Of a DNA stretch of 64,000 nt, positions 49,621-62,095 are shown in pieces; positions within the stretch are counted from its first letter, which is position 1, and each line of letters opens with the position of its first letter. Source of the stretch: Inia geoffrensis (lineage: Eukaryota > Chordata > Mammalia > Artiodactyla > Iniidae). The translations under genes and the position numbers were made by a program. Where the stretch lies: the NCBI GenBank assembly GCA_036417435.1, contig JAZAQT010000774.1, forward strand, positions 558,001 through 622,000, in the 5' to 3' direction. Below the pieces are notes generated by a model, which made no database searches, was not told the DNA's origin, and worked only from the letters and a program-made list of their open reading frames with translations.

Positions 49621-50390
49621 ACCAGGTAGGATAAACTACGGTCACCAAGGGGCTTGGTCCACCACCACATCTGGCCAGGATACTGGCAGTATCTAAAAAC
49701 CTGGAAATCAGCAGCCTGAAAGGCCACCTCCCTCCTAAGGGAAAAGGACCCCATGTGTTGATCCTAACCACCAAACATGCCCTGAGGTTGCAGGGTTCGC
49801 TCCATGGGCACACTGACCTCGAGTGAGGAGACCCTCCAACTCCAACCTCCAGAAAGACAACTGGGGGCAACGGGGCCCCATGGCAACTCGTGTAACCATC
49901 ACTTTACCTGGAGTTTCTCTCAGAAAACAACAAGAGTGTGTCAAAAAAGAGTAGACTACTGCTTTCAGGGCTTACTGCACCCAGAGGGGAGCTAATAAGC
50001 TTGGCAGGGGAACCATATATCACATTGTCACCATAGAAAAGCCTACAGCCACCGTGGTGGTGGTGGCCAATAAGACCAGCTGCAGTCCTGGCTACCTCAA
50101 AAGGCTGTTGACTCAGTGTCCATCATGGTGTTGCATCACCACTGACCCTGGACTGACTGGGAGTTGAGCAGGCAAGGCTCTGACACATGGTACTGTTTTT
50201 ACATTAATTCAGGGGCCTAATTGAAGAAAACAAAGACTGCTGGTCAGAGCATCTAGGCTGGCAGAAACGGTCAGCCTAAGGTGGTCTAACAAATGTGCGG
50301 TGGGGTAAAACCTGCCTCCACATTGTCTCTGCACATCCCTTTCCTGTACCCTTAAAGGTCATTAGAATCTATAACACTTCCAATGCTGGT
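49621..50390. other. Unassigned stretch downstream of pol remnant, copy A
   Basis: No confident match. Short open frames occur on both strands (for example 111 residues at 49,535-49,870 minus) but are not recognisable. It may be the decayed remainder of the provirus. Confidence 0.4.
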
Positions 50391-51040
50391 ACTCAGGTGG
50401 ACGAGCAGGGAGGCAGCAGCTCTGGGGACAATGAATCTCACCTGGAGGCTGCTGGGGAGAAGTTCTGACCCTCACCCCCGGGTATGAGGGCTCCCAACTC
50501 AGCACTCAGCAGTTACAGAAGAGGGGTCTGCACACTCAGCACTCCAAGAATGAGGAACGGGACAAAAGGCAGAGGAGGGCTTTGTCACCAGCAAAGCCCA
50601 TTAAAAATCCTTGGGACATAAAAATAGAATCTGGGCAATAAAATAAAGCCTAACCTTTGTTACCCTTTGTGATTTGCCTAATTTCAAGTGCTCCTAGGTT
50701 CCCGCATGCAGAGCTGCCACACCCGGCACTTTAGACCAGATTTCCTACTGCAGAATGGCTGGGTCGACACTTCAGCTCCTGGGGCCCAGTGCAGGCTCCA
50801 AGATATAGAGCCTGAGCTGCATCCAACCCGGCCTCTGAGAGCTCCGCCCCCTCCCTCCCACTGACTCTGACAGGACCTCTACACAGCAGGCCAACACACA
50901 GCCTGTGGGGTAGCGCATTCTCTCACTTCTCCATTCTCTGATCAAAATATAGTTTCCTTTGCTTCTGAACCAAACTCAGTCTCGATCTGTTGGCTCCAAT
51001 GACACTGGGTAGGGGAATACTTGTTGGGGTCCATTGTGGA
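50391..51040 (+). repeat. Possible retroviral LTR, copy A
   Basis: Overlapping AATAAA signals at about 50,637-50,650 (GGGCAATAAAATAAAGCC). About 350 bp later there is a LTR-end-like stretch near 50,936-51,040 (GATCAAAATATAGTTTCC and TCTGTTGGCTCC). It sits in the right order downstream of the pol remnant. No second LTR or clean TG...CA ends were found, so this is tentative. Confidence 0.35.
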
Positions 51041-51380
51041 GGATCAGTAACAGAAATTGATAACATTGTAACTTCAATAAACAGATGTGTGAGCCAAACT
51101 GTAATTAACATAGAACAGTGTATAAGGCTCGGGTAAAATAAGATGTTTCTAACACTTCCATTTTATATTTCCATCATTCTATTATAAGCAAGTTCAGTGA
51201 AAAGATTTGTCTTATTTGTCAGGTCAATATTAGAGAAATGAAGTGATTTCTTTCCAAGGATGCACATCTAATAATCTTGGTTAAAGCTTCAATCTTGTTT
51301 TAAATGCTTTTCCATTGAAAATTATACCTCTGTTTCAGCTCCCCCATTTCTGAGAAGTATAAAATCTTATAATTTATTAT
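51041..51380. other. Unassigned AT-rich stretch, copy A
   Basis: About 340 bp of AT-rich sequence with no open frame of note and no match I can name. Confidence 0.5.
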
Positions 51381-51545
51381 TACCAAAGGGGAAAGTGGGA
51401 GGAGGGATAAATTAACAGTTTGGGATTAACACATACACACTGTTATGTATAAAGTAGATCATCAACAAGGAACTACTATATAGCATAGGGAACTACACTC
51501 AATATTTTGCAATAACGTGTAAGGGGAAAAAATCTGAAAAAGCAT
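51381..51545 (+). mobile_element. L1 3' UTR fragment, copy A
   Basis: CCAAAGGGGAAAGTGGGAGG, GTTTGGGATTAACACATACA and AAGGAACTACTATATAGCA are diagnostic of the 3' UTR of artiodactyl-type L1s. Only this part is present; it fades at about 51,545. Confidence 0.8.
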
Positions 51546-51696
51546 AGATATATTTATTGACATCATCTATCAATGACAGTTAAAATGTAACCTAAGGGAA
51601 GCCGTTGGTGAGTGCTTCTGACCCTGACGGCATCAATCATCTAAAGTTCGCACTCTGCCTACATCCCAAGGCGGCAGGATTTCTAAAATGGTGCAG
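51546..51696 (+). other. Transition back into satellite, copy A
   Basis: Unassigned to about 51,665. From AAGGCGGCAGGATTT the sequence lines up loosely with the bases before a satellite palindrome. Confidence 0.5.
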
Positions 51697-53445
51697 TTGG
51701 CCAAAAAGGCCGTATGCATCTTCTCCTGAATATATTCAGGAAAACACGCATATGCACTTTATGGGCAACCAAGAAAGCAAGCAATGCAAATCTGCACACC
51801 AAAGAAGTCTCATTTCCCACCGGTCAAAAGGGCCATCTGAAAAAATTGTAAAACGCAGAAATGCAGGACAGGCCATGGAGAACAGGCAGCCTTTATACAC
51901 TGATGGGCTGTGTGTAAACTGAGAAGAGGCACTCTGGAGAAGTGTATCCTGGTTTGTAAATCATCTAAAAAGCAGAGCTACAGAGCATAGGGCACTTGCA
52001 ATCACAGGAGCATATCTAGGGAAGTCTAAAAATCAAAAAGACACAGGCACAGCAAAGTTTAGGGCTGCTCTGTTTACAAGAACCTCGACTTCAGTACACC
52101 TTAAATACCGCAGGAAAGAGAACAATGGATAAGGAAGGTGTGGTACTTACGCACAATGGAATATCTCTTCACTATGAAATCAATGTAATAAGGCTAGTAG
52201 AAGCATAAAGAGTGGATCGAGTTTCGACGATACTGCTTGACTTAAGTCACACAGAAAAAGAAACATATCATAAGATATCACTCATAGAGGGAATGTAAAT
52301 ATGACTGCACAACAACTGAATTACAAAACAAGAGTGTCTCACATTTAGAAAACACACTTATGCCAGCTTAAGGGGAAAGGTGAGGTGGGGTGATGCATAA
52401 AATCAGAGTTTGAAATGAACACAGATACCATTCAATAAACCAAATACGTAATAGACAAGATCTACACCTTGCTCAATGAACTGGCCTCAACACACCCTAT
52501 TCACCACAGAGGAATATATGTGAGTAGTAGGAATCTTAAAACCTATATATTGATATATCTCCATAAGGGACTCAAGTGTGTGCAGAGTGGCACAAACACA
52601 GCAGTGATAATCAGCTAAACACCATTATAAAAATAAAATTTAAAAACAAAACACAGAGACAAAGAAAGAGAGAAACACTCGTACAAAATTGATTCAGGGG
52701 CTGTGATGCAAAGTGGATTGATCACATAGAAACCCATAGCTGGATAAGACATAAGGCTGGACACATGGGGCTGTGAGGATTGGTTAGCTTTGGTGAGCAA
52801 ATGCCGAACCTCTAATACAATACTTAAAGCTACTCATTCCGTGGGTCACAACACTCCAGGTTTAAGGGAATCTTCTTACAGCGAAACCATGCATGAGAAA
52901 CCCAACAGATGGTATACCATGTGATTGGGAAAGGTTTCTAAAACGCACCTCATTTTTCCTCTACTGGGTCACAGGATCAACCTTCCAGCGCTTTACTAAC
53001 AATCACACCACTTGCATAGTCAATGCCTTTAATTTCCTGTTTTGCACAGTCTGCAATTAGTACAGAGGATGAATGGGAAGAGGGAGAAACAATGAAAAAT
53101 TAGCCGTAAGGGCTTTGATGGGCACATTTCACTCTCAATTCACATGAGGAAGAAGTATTAACCAAAGGCTCAGCAAGTCGCCTGAAAACAAGAATATGGA
53201 TTGAAGCAATCTTGCAGTTTTTCAGTCAGCTCACAAGAAAGGGAGCTGAAAAAAGGAGCTCAGAGGAACTGTAATTCACAAAACAGCAGAGTTACAAATG
53301 ACTGCTATCATCCAGAAATATATAGAAGTAAAGATGCGAAGAAGACTTGAAAGCGAGGGAGAATTGCAGGAAAGCGATTTCAAGTGATAGATTGGAATTA
53401 CATTTAAAGCATAGGGAAAGAGGCACAACTTCAACAGTGATGCAC
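51697..53445 (+). repeat. Diverged satellite monomer M25
   Basis: 1,749 bp. It keeps the full plan (palindrome, L1-like part, distal part) but with many substitutions relative to M1-M23, as expected of monomers at an array edge that escape homogenisation. Confidence 0.88.
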
Positions 53446-55180
53446 ATGGCCAAAAAGAGCATATGCATTTTTTCCTGATTATATTCAGGAAAATATGCAT
53501 ACGCCCTTTTTGGCCAACCAAGAAAGCCTGCAATGGAAATCCGCACTACAATGAAGTCTCACGTCCCAATGCTCAAAAGAGTTGTCTGAAAAAATTGTAA
53601 AATCCAGAGAGGCCGGACAGAAAGTGGAGAACAGGCAGCCTTTTTATGCTGTTGGGTGGGATGTAAATTGCCAACAGCCACTCTGGAGAAGTATACGGTG
53701 TTTTCTGAAACATATAAAAAACCAAGCTACAGAACCGAGGGCACTTCCACTTATGGTCCTACAGATTAGGAAAATTCAACTGAAAAAGACACAGCCACCC
53801 CAAAGTTTGGGGCTGCTCTGTTTACAAGAACCTCGACTATGGTACAATTTCAATAGCCCAGAAAGAGAAAAAATAGATATAGAAGTTGTGGTACTTAAGT
53901 ACAATAGAATATTACTCAGCAATGAAATTAATGTCACCAGGCCCGTAGCAGCATAATAAGTGGTTTAGGTACGATGATTCTAAGTGAAATAAGTCACACA
54001 GAAAAAGAAACATCATAAGTTATCACTAATACCAGAATGTAAACACGGCTACACATGAACTGTATGACAAAACACAATAGTCTCACATTTACCAAAGAAA
54101 CTTAAGGTTGCTTAATGGAAAAGGTGAGTTGGGAGGCTGTATAAGAGCAGAGGTTGAAATTAGTACAGATACCATTCCATAAGCCAAATATATACTAGAC
54201 AAGACCTACACCTTGCTCAACGAAATGGACTTGACACCCTGTTTTCACTGCCTAGGAATATACCTGACCACGAAGAAACTTAAAACCCATGTATTTGTAG
54301 GTCGCTGTAATAGAATCATGTGTGTGTACAGCGGCACAAACACAGCAGTGAAAATTAGCTATATCCTATTATAAAAATAAATTGCAAAAACAAAACACAA
54401 AAACAGTGAAATAGAGAGAAATTCTTAACTCTTTCATTCAGGGCTTGTGATGAAACCTGGATTTCTCTCTACATACACAGCTGGGGGAGATACAAGGCTG
54501 GACACTTGGGGCTGATAGGATTGCTGAGGTTTCATGAGCGAATGAAGACCCTTTGATGGAATAGTGCATGGTCCCCATTCCATGGCTTTCAAATCTCCAG
54601 GTTTAAGGGATTCATCCTTCAGTTAAAATATGCATGAGAAACCCAAATTGTGGTCAACCAAGTGATCGAGCAAATTTTCTAACACTCATCTCAGTTTTGG
54701 CCCCCTGTTACTCGGGATCCCCTTTCCATAAGCTTTACTATCTCTCTCCACATTATGAGAGACAATGTTTAACCTCCTGTTTGGCAAAGCTCGCAATTTC
54801 TTCTGAAGGTTAACAGGAACAGGGAGAACCAATGAGCAACTAACTGTGTTTGAACGGGCACATTGAACTCTGATTTCCAACCAGAAAGAAAAATTCACCA
54901 AAGGCACAGCATGCCATGCCGAAACCAGATTAGGGCCTGAAGCAATTCTGCTGTATTGTGGTAAGATCACGAGAAAGCTAGTTGAGAAAAAAACTTAAAA
55001 ACACTGTACTTCACAAACCTGCAGAGTAACAAATGAACCCTATCATCCAAAAATATCCTGAAGTAAGGCTGTGAAGAGGAACTGAACACGCGACAGAATT
55101 GCAGGAAAATGTTTTCAGGCGGTAAATAGGAATTGCTCTGAAAAAATAGGAAAAGAGGCAGAACTTCGACAATGACACAC
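53446..55180 (+). repeat. Diverged satellite monomer M26
   Basis: 1,735 bp; palindrome opens ATGGCCAAAAAGAGC with centre GATTATATTC. Moderately diverged. Confidence 0.88.
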
Positions 55181-56202
55181 TTGGCCAAAAATTGCTTGTG
55201 CGTTTTTTCCGAATATATTCAGGAAAAAAGGCATACGCCCTTTTTGGCCAACCAAGCAAGCCTGTAACTGAAATCCACACTACAATGAAGTGTCACTTCC
55301 CACCGCTCAAAAGCGTCGTCCGAAAAAAGTGTAAAATCCAGACGAGCAGGACAGACCAGGGAGAACAGGCAGCCTTGTTATGCTGATGGGTGGGATGCAA
55401 ATTGCCAACAGCCGCTCTGGAGAAGTGGATGGTGTTTCCTGAAACAAAGAAGAAAACAAGCTAGAGAGCCTAGGGCACTTCCACTTATGGTGCTATAGAT
55501 TCGGAAAATTTAAATGAAAAAGACACAGCCACACCAAAACTTGGGGCTGCTCTGTTTACGGGAATCTTGACTATGGTACAACTTCAATAGCCCAGAAAGA
55601 GAAAAATGGATATAGAAGTTGTGGTACATCCCTACAATGGAATATCACTCAACAACGAAATCAATGGCAACAGACCAGTAGCAGCATAATGAGTGGATGT
55701 AGGTACGATGCTTCTAAGTGAAATAAGTCACACAGAAAAAGAAACATCACAACATATCATTAACACCGGGAGTATAAACACGGCTCCAGATGAACGGTTT
55801 CACAGTTAGTAATTTCTGTAGAAGATGACCAGGAATAAGGAGATCCAATGAGGGACTATCTCTATGTGTTTGGACGGGCACATTGAACTCTGATTTCCCA
55901 CCAGGTAGAAGAATTCACCAAAGGCTCAGCGTGCCTTGCCAGAACCAGGTTAGGGCCTGAAGCAATTCTTCGGTTTTGCAGTCAGCTCACAAGGAAGCTA
56001 GTTGAAAAAAGGAGCTTTTTGAACACTGTAATTCACAATCCTGCACAATTACACATGACCCCTATCATCCAAAAATATATTGAAGGAAGGCTGTGAAGAG
56101 GACTTGAACGCGAGGCAGAATTGCAGAAAACAGATATCCGGTGGTAGATTAAAATTGCTCTGAAAGTAAAGGAAAAGAGGCAGCACTTCGACAATGATAC
56201 AC
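55181..56202 (+). repeat. Satellite monomer M27 with the M23 deletion; duplication junction
   Basis: 1,022 bp. It begins diverged like M26, becomes array-like from about 55,430, and from 55,585-55,653 onward is the second copy of M23, including the same internal deletion junction near 55,785-55,810. It is thus the joint between duplication copies A and B. Confidence 0.9.
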
Positions 56203-56995
56203 TTAGCCAAAAAGGGCGTATGTGTTTTTTCCTGAATATATTCCAGAAAAAACGCATACCCTCTTTTTGGCCAACAAACAAGCCTGTAATGGAAATTTGC
56301 ACTACAATGAAGTCTCACTTCCCACCGCTTTAAAGTGTCGTCTGAAAAAAGTGTAAAATCCCGAGAGACAGGACTGGCCATGGAGTACAGGGAGCTTGGT
56401 TATGCTGATTGGCGGGATGTAAATTGCCAACGAGTACTGTGGAGATGTGTATGGTGTTTCCTGAAACATCTAAAAATCAAAGCCACAGAGCCTAGGGCAC
56501 TTCCACTTATGGCCCTATAGCTTAGGAAAATTTAAAGGAGGAAGACACAGCCACCCCAATATTTAGGACTGCTGTGTTTTCAGCAATGTCCACTACAGTA
56601 CAACTTATATATCCTGGACAGAAAAAAATGGATAAAGACCTTGTGCTTCTTTTGTATAATGAAATGTCACTCAACAGTGATATTAATGTAATCAGGCCTG
56701 TAGAAGCAAAATGAATGGATTCCAGTACGATGATTCTATGTGAAATAAGTCACACAGAAAAAGAAAATTCTTATAAGTTATCACTAATAAAGGGAATGTA
56801 AACTTGGCTACACATGAACTGAATTACAAAACACAACAGAGTCTCACTTTTAGGAAACAATCTTATGCTTTTTTTAAGGGGAAAGTTGAGTTGGGGTGCG
56901 TCATAAAGCCAGAGATTGAAATTAGCCCAAAAACCATTCCATAAGCCAAGTATGTAATAGACAGGACCTACTCCTTGCTCAAAGAAATAAACTCA
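56203..56995 (+). repeat. Satellite monomer M28 (paralogue of M24, without SINE)
   Basis: Same diverged, truncated monomer as M24. The SINE target TAAAGTGTCGTCTG occurs once, at about 56,331-56,344, an intact pre-insertion site. Confidence 0.9.
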
Positions 56996-57748
56996 ACAGT
57001 GAAGTATCACCTCACACCTGTTAGAATGGGCATTATCAGAAATTCTGCAAACAACAAAGGCTCGAATGGTGTGGAGAAAAGGAAACCTCTTCCACTATTG
57101 TTGGGAATGTAAATTGATACAGTTACAATAGAGAACAGCATGGAGGTTCCTTAAAAACTAACCATAAATTACCATATGATCCAGCCATCTCACTCCTGGG
57201 AATATATCCAGAAAAAAAACAAAAATAAAGAGGAGGTTTTCACCACAAAGTTCATTGCATCACTATAATAGCCAGGTAATGGAAGCAACCTAAATGTCCA
57301 CAGACACATGAATGCATAAAGAGATGATACATATATAAAATGGAATATTACTCAGCCATAAGAATGAATGAGTTGGATCATTTGTAGAGATGTCAATGGA
57401 TCTAGAGACTGTCATAGAGAGTGAAGTATGTCAGAAAGAGAAAAACAAATATTGTATATGAATTCATATATGTGGAACCTAGAAAAATTGTGCAGATGAA
57501 CCAGTTTGCAAGGCAGAAATAGAGCAACAGATGTAGAGAAAAAAACATATGGACATCAAGTGGGGAAAGCTGTGGGGGTTAGGTGGTGGGAGGAGTTGAG
57601 AGATTCAGATTGGCATTTATATGTATAAAATAGATAACCAATAGATAAATAGATAACCAAGTGTAAAATAGATAACCAATAAAAACCTGCTGTATAAAAA
57701 ACTAAAATATATTTCAAAATTTAAAAAACAATTAAAACAGAAAAAAAG
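56996..57748 (+). mobile_element. Old L1 3' fragment, copy B
   Basis: Paralogue of the copy A fragment at offset 10,403. It has small differences such as TATCACC for TATTACC near 57,005 and a missing A near 57,370. Confidence 0.9.
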
Positions 57749-57869
57749 GTTCTTCCCTTCACATACGTGCATTTATATGAATACATTATTTCCATGCTTA
57801 TATCTGTAAATACAAAAAAGAGGAATAAAATCTACCTAGAACCCAAAATAAAGAAAAAAAAAAAAAAAA
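57749..57869 (+). other. Candidate 3'-transduced flank with poly(A) tail, copy B
   Basis: As in copy A, AATAAA precedes the A run. The run is 16 A here (57,854-57,869) against 20 in copy A, showing independent drift after duplication. Confidence 0.5.
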
Positions 57870-59196
57870 CTAAACAGAACCCACCAGTTACACAGAGGAA
57901 AACCGTATCAGGGCACTTGCTCCAGTTGTAAACAATTCTGAAGTTGGTCAGTGAGGGGAATCATCTCCCATTCAACCAGCAGCCCCCACGCAACAAGTGT
58001 CCTCATTGTAAAGCTGGGGGACTGTGCCGAGACCTCTGTGAGTAAACGTGAGCTGAGGCCCAGGCCAGCTGCTGCTGAACTGTTCCCACCCTTCCCAGGT
58101 AAAACACCTGAATATGTGCAAGGACTTGAAAGCCTAGAGGAAGGGCCGTGGAGCCACACAAGTGACAGCATGCCGGCCGACTTGGTGCCTGCAGGCCAGC
58201 CAGGATGGTCCTGGCCCTGGGTGCTCTTCTGGAAGCCTTCCATTTCCCTGCCTGAGAAACCCCTCCTGTCCCGCCCCCACTGCTTTTTTTCCTCCCTCAC
58301 CTCTGCCCAGGGAGAAATTCCAGCAGCAGTTATAGGTGACAGATCTTCTTCTTTAGCAGGTGGCAGCCTGGAAACTGCTGCAGAAAGTCCAGCAGAGCCC
58401 AACTCACACTAGGCCTCTCACAAAGCCGTGGCTTCTCAATCCCTCCCACCAGCCCAGCCCCGAGACTAATGACAGGACAGAGAATATGGTGTCAGGCAGA
58501 GCTGCAGGGGCTCTTGCTGCCTGGTGCGGTGTTTATATTGACCTCAAAACATGCACACCTGGGGAGGGCTGGCCCGATTGGTCAGGCTGCACAGGTCAGC
58601 CAATCCTCACTACTCAGGGGCTCACAGTTGCAGAAAATTTACCTTGCTGAACGGGCCATCTCCAAGCAACAGGTGTAGGCTCTTGAAAGTCCGGATACAC
58701 AAGGGGCTGCAGCTCTGGCTTGTTTTCGAATCATTTTATCTGGCCCATGAGTGGGAGATAGCTTCAAGAAAATCGTCTCCTAATGAGTGGGACACAGAAG
58801 TCAGGGAGAGGAGAGGTGAGTGGTGGCTGGAGGCAGCGGCTTGGTGCCCTGGGTGCAGTGGAAGTGTCTGGAAGACCAGGCAGAGGGAGGCCCTGCAGAG
58901 TGATGCCCAGGGTCACAGACATGTCGGAGCTGCTGTTTGTTAGTTCAAGTCCTGCTCTGAGGTGCTCTGTGTCAGCTCTGAGAGACAGGTGAGCTGAGGT
59001 TGCTCTGCAATGAGGGCTATGTGCACGGTTCCTCTTTGCCCAGCCCTGTCACGGTACCTGCAAGGGTAGATCTGTATCCTGGGAGGGGCTTGACCAGGAG
59101 AGCCCAATGAGCTGGGGTGGGGGTGAGGTACCTGCCCAGGTGAGCTCCATATCCTGGTAATTGCCTGACCACGAGAGACAAATGGGCCGCTGGGGA
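57870..59196. other. Unidentified GC-rich stretch, copy B
   Basis: Paralogue of 47,472-48,797. The opposed open frames persist (57,951-58,412 plus; 57,908-58,402 minus) with a handful of residue changes. Persistence over so little divergence is not evidence of coding. Confidence 0.5.
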
Positions 59197-60019
59197 CCTG
59201 GTAAAGGATGTCAGGACAGTCAGTTATGCCACCGAGGGTATACCTCTAGTAGTTCCTAATTCCTACACACTGCTAGTCATTCTACCAACCACCAGGACAT
59301 GGTGTTCTGTATTAGACTTCAATGATGCCTTCTTTTGCATTCCATTAGTCCCAGAGTCACAAGAAATTTTGCCTCGTGACTGGCAGGACTCAACATACAA
59401 CAAAAATAATACTGCTGGGCCGCCTCGCCCCAAGGGTATAAAAATTCCCACACCATCTTTGGGAAAGCTTAGCTAAAGACCTAAAAGTTCTACCTCTGGA
59501 AAAGGAAACCCTCCTTCAATATGCAGACACCAATCTAATCGCCAGCTCTACTAAGGAGGCCTCTGAACTACCAAGCCAATATAGGATAGAAGTTGTCCAA
59601 GAAAAAGCTCAAATATCACACACTAAGGTGACCTGCCTGGGCTTCGTTCTCACAGAAGGCCTGAGAAGCCCATCCCAGGAAAGGGAAGAAACCATTTGCA
59701 GCCTTAGCCCTTCTAAAAGTAGAAGACAGCTTAGGAGTTCCTGGGGAGGCTGGGGTTTGCTGCATCTGGATCCCGAACTACAGTCTAATAGCTGGGCCTC
59801 TATATGAAACACTGAAAGGAAAAGATGATGATCCTTTTGAATAGAATCCAGAAGTGGTCTTTCAAGAATGGAAAGAGCGGTCAATTCAGACCCTTGACCT
59901 GGAACTCCCTAATTTAGCTAAACCCTTTGACCTTTACATTCCTGGTGAAAGGTGAATTGCCATTGGAGTATTAGTGCAAAAACCGGGACCACTTGAAAAG
60001 GAACAACGCAAGAATGCTA
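59197..60019 (+). pseudogene. Decayed class I endogenous retrovirus pol fragment, copy B
   Basis: Paralogue of 48,798-49,620 at offset 10,399, with the same frame breaks and the same altered catalytic box. The decay therefore predates the duplication, and it is one insertion event rather than two. Confidence 0.8.
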
Positions 60020-60789
60020 ACCAGGTAGGATAAACTACGGTCACCAAGGGGCTTGGTCCACCACCACATCTGGCCAGGATACTGGCAGTATCTAAAAACC
60101 TGGAAATCAGCAGCCTGAAAGGCCACCTCCCTCCTAAGGGAAAAGGACCCCATGTGTTGATCCTAACCACCAAACATGCCCTGAGGTTGCAGGGTTCGCT
60201 CCATGGGCACACTGACCTCGAGTGAGGAGACCCTCCAACTCCAACCTCCAGAAAGACAACTGGGGGCAACGGGGCCCCATGGCAACTCGTGTAACCATCA
60301 CTTTACCTGGAGTTTCTCTCAGAAAACAACAAGAGTGTGTCAAAAAAGAGTAGACTACTGCTTTCAGGGCTTACTGCACCCAGAGGGGAGCTAATAAGCT
60401 TGGCAGGGGAACCATATATCACATTGTCACCATAGAAAAGCCTACAGCCACCGTGGTGATGGTGGCCAATAAGACCAGCTGCAGTCCTGGCTACCTCAAA
60501 AGGCTGTTGACTCAGTGTCCATCATGGTGTTGCATCACCACTGACCCTGGACTGACTGGGAGTTGAGCAGGCAAGGCTCTGACACCTGGTACTGTTTTTA
60601 CATTAATTCAGGGGCCTAATTGAAGAAAACAAAGACTGCTGGTCAGAGCATCTAGGCTGGCAGAAACGGTCAGCCTAAGGTGGCCTAACAAATGTGCGGT
60701 GGGGTAAAACCTGCCTCCACATTGTCTCTGCACATCCCTTTCCTGTACCCTTAAAGGTCATTAGAATCTATAACACTTCCAATGCTGGT
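60020..60789. other. Unassigned stretch downstream of pol remnant, copy B
   Basis: Paralogue of 49,621-50,390, equally unrecognised. GTGGTGATGGTGG near 60,452 replaces GTGGTGGTGGTGG. Confidence 0.4.
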
Positions 60790-61439
60790 ACTCAGGTGGA
60801 CGAGCAGGGAGGCAGCAGCTCTGGGGACAATGAATCTCACCTGGAGGCTGCTGGGGAGAAGTTCTGACCCTCACCCCCGGGTATGAGGGCTCCCAACTCA
60901 GCACTCAGCAGTTACAGAAGAGGGGTCTGCACACTCAGCACTCCAAGAATGAGGAACGGGACAAAAGGCAGAGGAGGGCTTTGTCACCAGCAAAGCCCAT
61001 TAAAAATCCTTGGGACATAAAAATAGAATCTGGGCAATAAAATAAAGTCTAACCTTTGTTACCCTTTGTGATTTGCCTAATTTCAAGTGCTCCTAGGTTC
61101 CCGCATGCAGAGCTGCCACACCCGGCACTTTAGACCAGATTTCCTACTGCAGAATGGCTGGGTCGACACTTCAGCTCCTGGGGCCCAGTGCAGGCTCCAA
61201 GATATAGAGCCTGAGCTGCATCCAACCCGGCCTCTGAGAGCTCCGCCCCCTCCCTCCCACTGACTCTGACAGGACCTCTACACAGCAGGCCAACACACAG
61301 CCTGTGGGGTAGCGCATTCTCTCACTTCTCCATTCTCTGATCAAAATATAGTTTCCTTTGCTTCTGAACCAAACTCAGTCTCGATCTGTTGGCTCCAATG
61401 ACACTGGGCAGGGGGATACTTGTTGGGGTCCATTGTGGA
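60790..61439 (+). repeat. Possible retroviral LTR, copy B
   Basis: Paralogue of 50,391-51,040 with the same AATAAA cluster and LTR-end-like stretch. Tentative. Confidence 0.35.
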
Positions 61440-61779
61440 GGATCAGTAACAGAAATTGATAACATTGTAACTTCAATAAACAGATGTGTGAGCCAAACTG
61501 TAATTAACATAGAACAGTGTATAAGGCTCGGGTAAAATAAGATGTTTCTAACACTTCCATTTTATATTTCCATCATTCTATTATAAGCAAGTTCAGTGAA
61601 AAGATTTGTCTTATTTGTCAGGTCAATATTAGAGAAATGAAGTGATTTCTTTCCAAGGATGCACATCTAATAATCTTGGTTAAAGCTTCAATCTTGTTTT
61701 AAATGCTTTTCCATTGAAAATTATACCTCTGTTTCAGCTCCCCCATTTCTGAGAAGTATAAAATCTTATAATTTATTAT
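61440..61779. other. Unassigned AT-rich stretch, copy B
   Basis: Paralogue of 51,041-51,380; nothing recognisable. Confidence 0.5.
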
Positions 61780-61944
61780 TACCAAAGGGGAAAGTGGGAG
61801 GAGGGATAAATTAACAGTTTGGGATTAACACATACACACTGTTATGTATAAAGTAGATCATCAACAAGGAACTACTATATAGCATAGGGAACTACACTCA
61901 ATATTTTGCAATAACGTGTAAGGGGAAAAAATCTGAAAAAGCAT
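61780..61944 (+). mobile_element. L1 3' UTR fragment, copy B
   Basis: Paralogue of 51,381-51,545 with the same diagnostic L1 3' UTR segments. Confidence 0.8.
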
Positions 61945-62095
61945 AGATATATTTATTGACATCATCTATCAATGACAGTTAAAATGTAACCTAAGGGAAG
62001 CCGTTGGTGAGTGCTTCTCACCCTGACGGCATCAATCATCTAAAGTTCGCACTCTGCCTACATCCCAAGGCGGCAGGATTTCTAAAATGGTGCAG
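61945..62095 (+). other. Transition back into satellite, copy B
   Basis: Paralogue of 51,546-51,696; GCTTCTCACCC near 62,013 replaces GCTTCTGACCC. Confidence 0.5.

Larger units (their letters stand above)
44937..55620 (+). repeat. Tandem segmental duplication, copy A (~10.65 kb with SINE)
   Basis: Sequence from between 44,936 and 45,004 onward recurs at an offset of 10,649 bp before the SINE, 10,403 bp after it and about 10,399 bp from 48 kb on. Differences are sparse single bases and homopolymer lengths. The breakpoint is bracketed by the last discordant satellite base (44,936 against 55,585) and the first private shared variant (CAACAACGAAATC at 45,001 and 55,650). Both sides of the junction are satellite, which suggests unequal homologous exchange. 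Confidence 0.93.
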
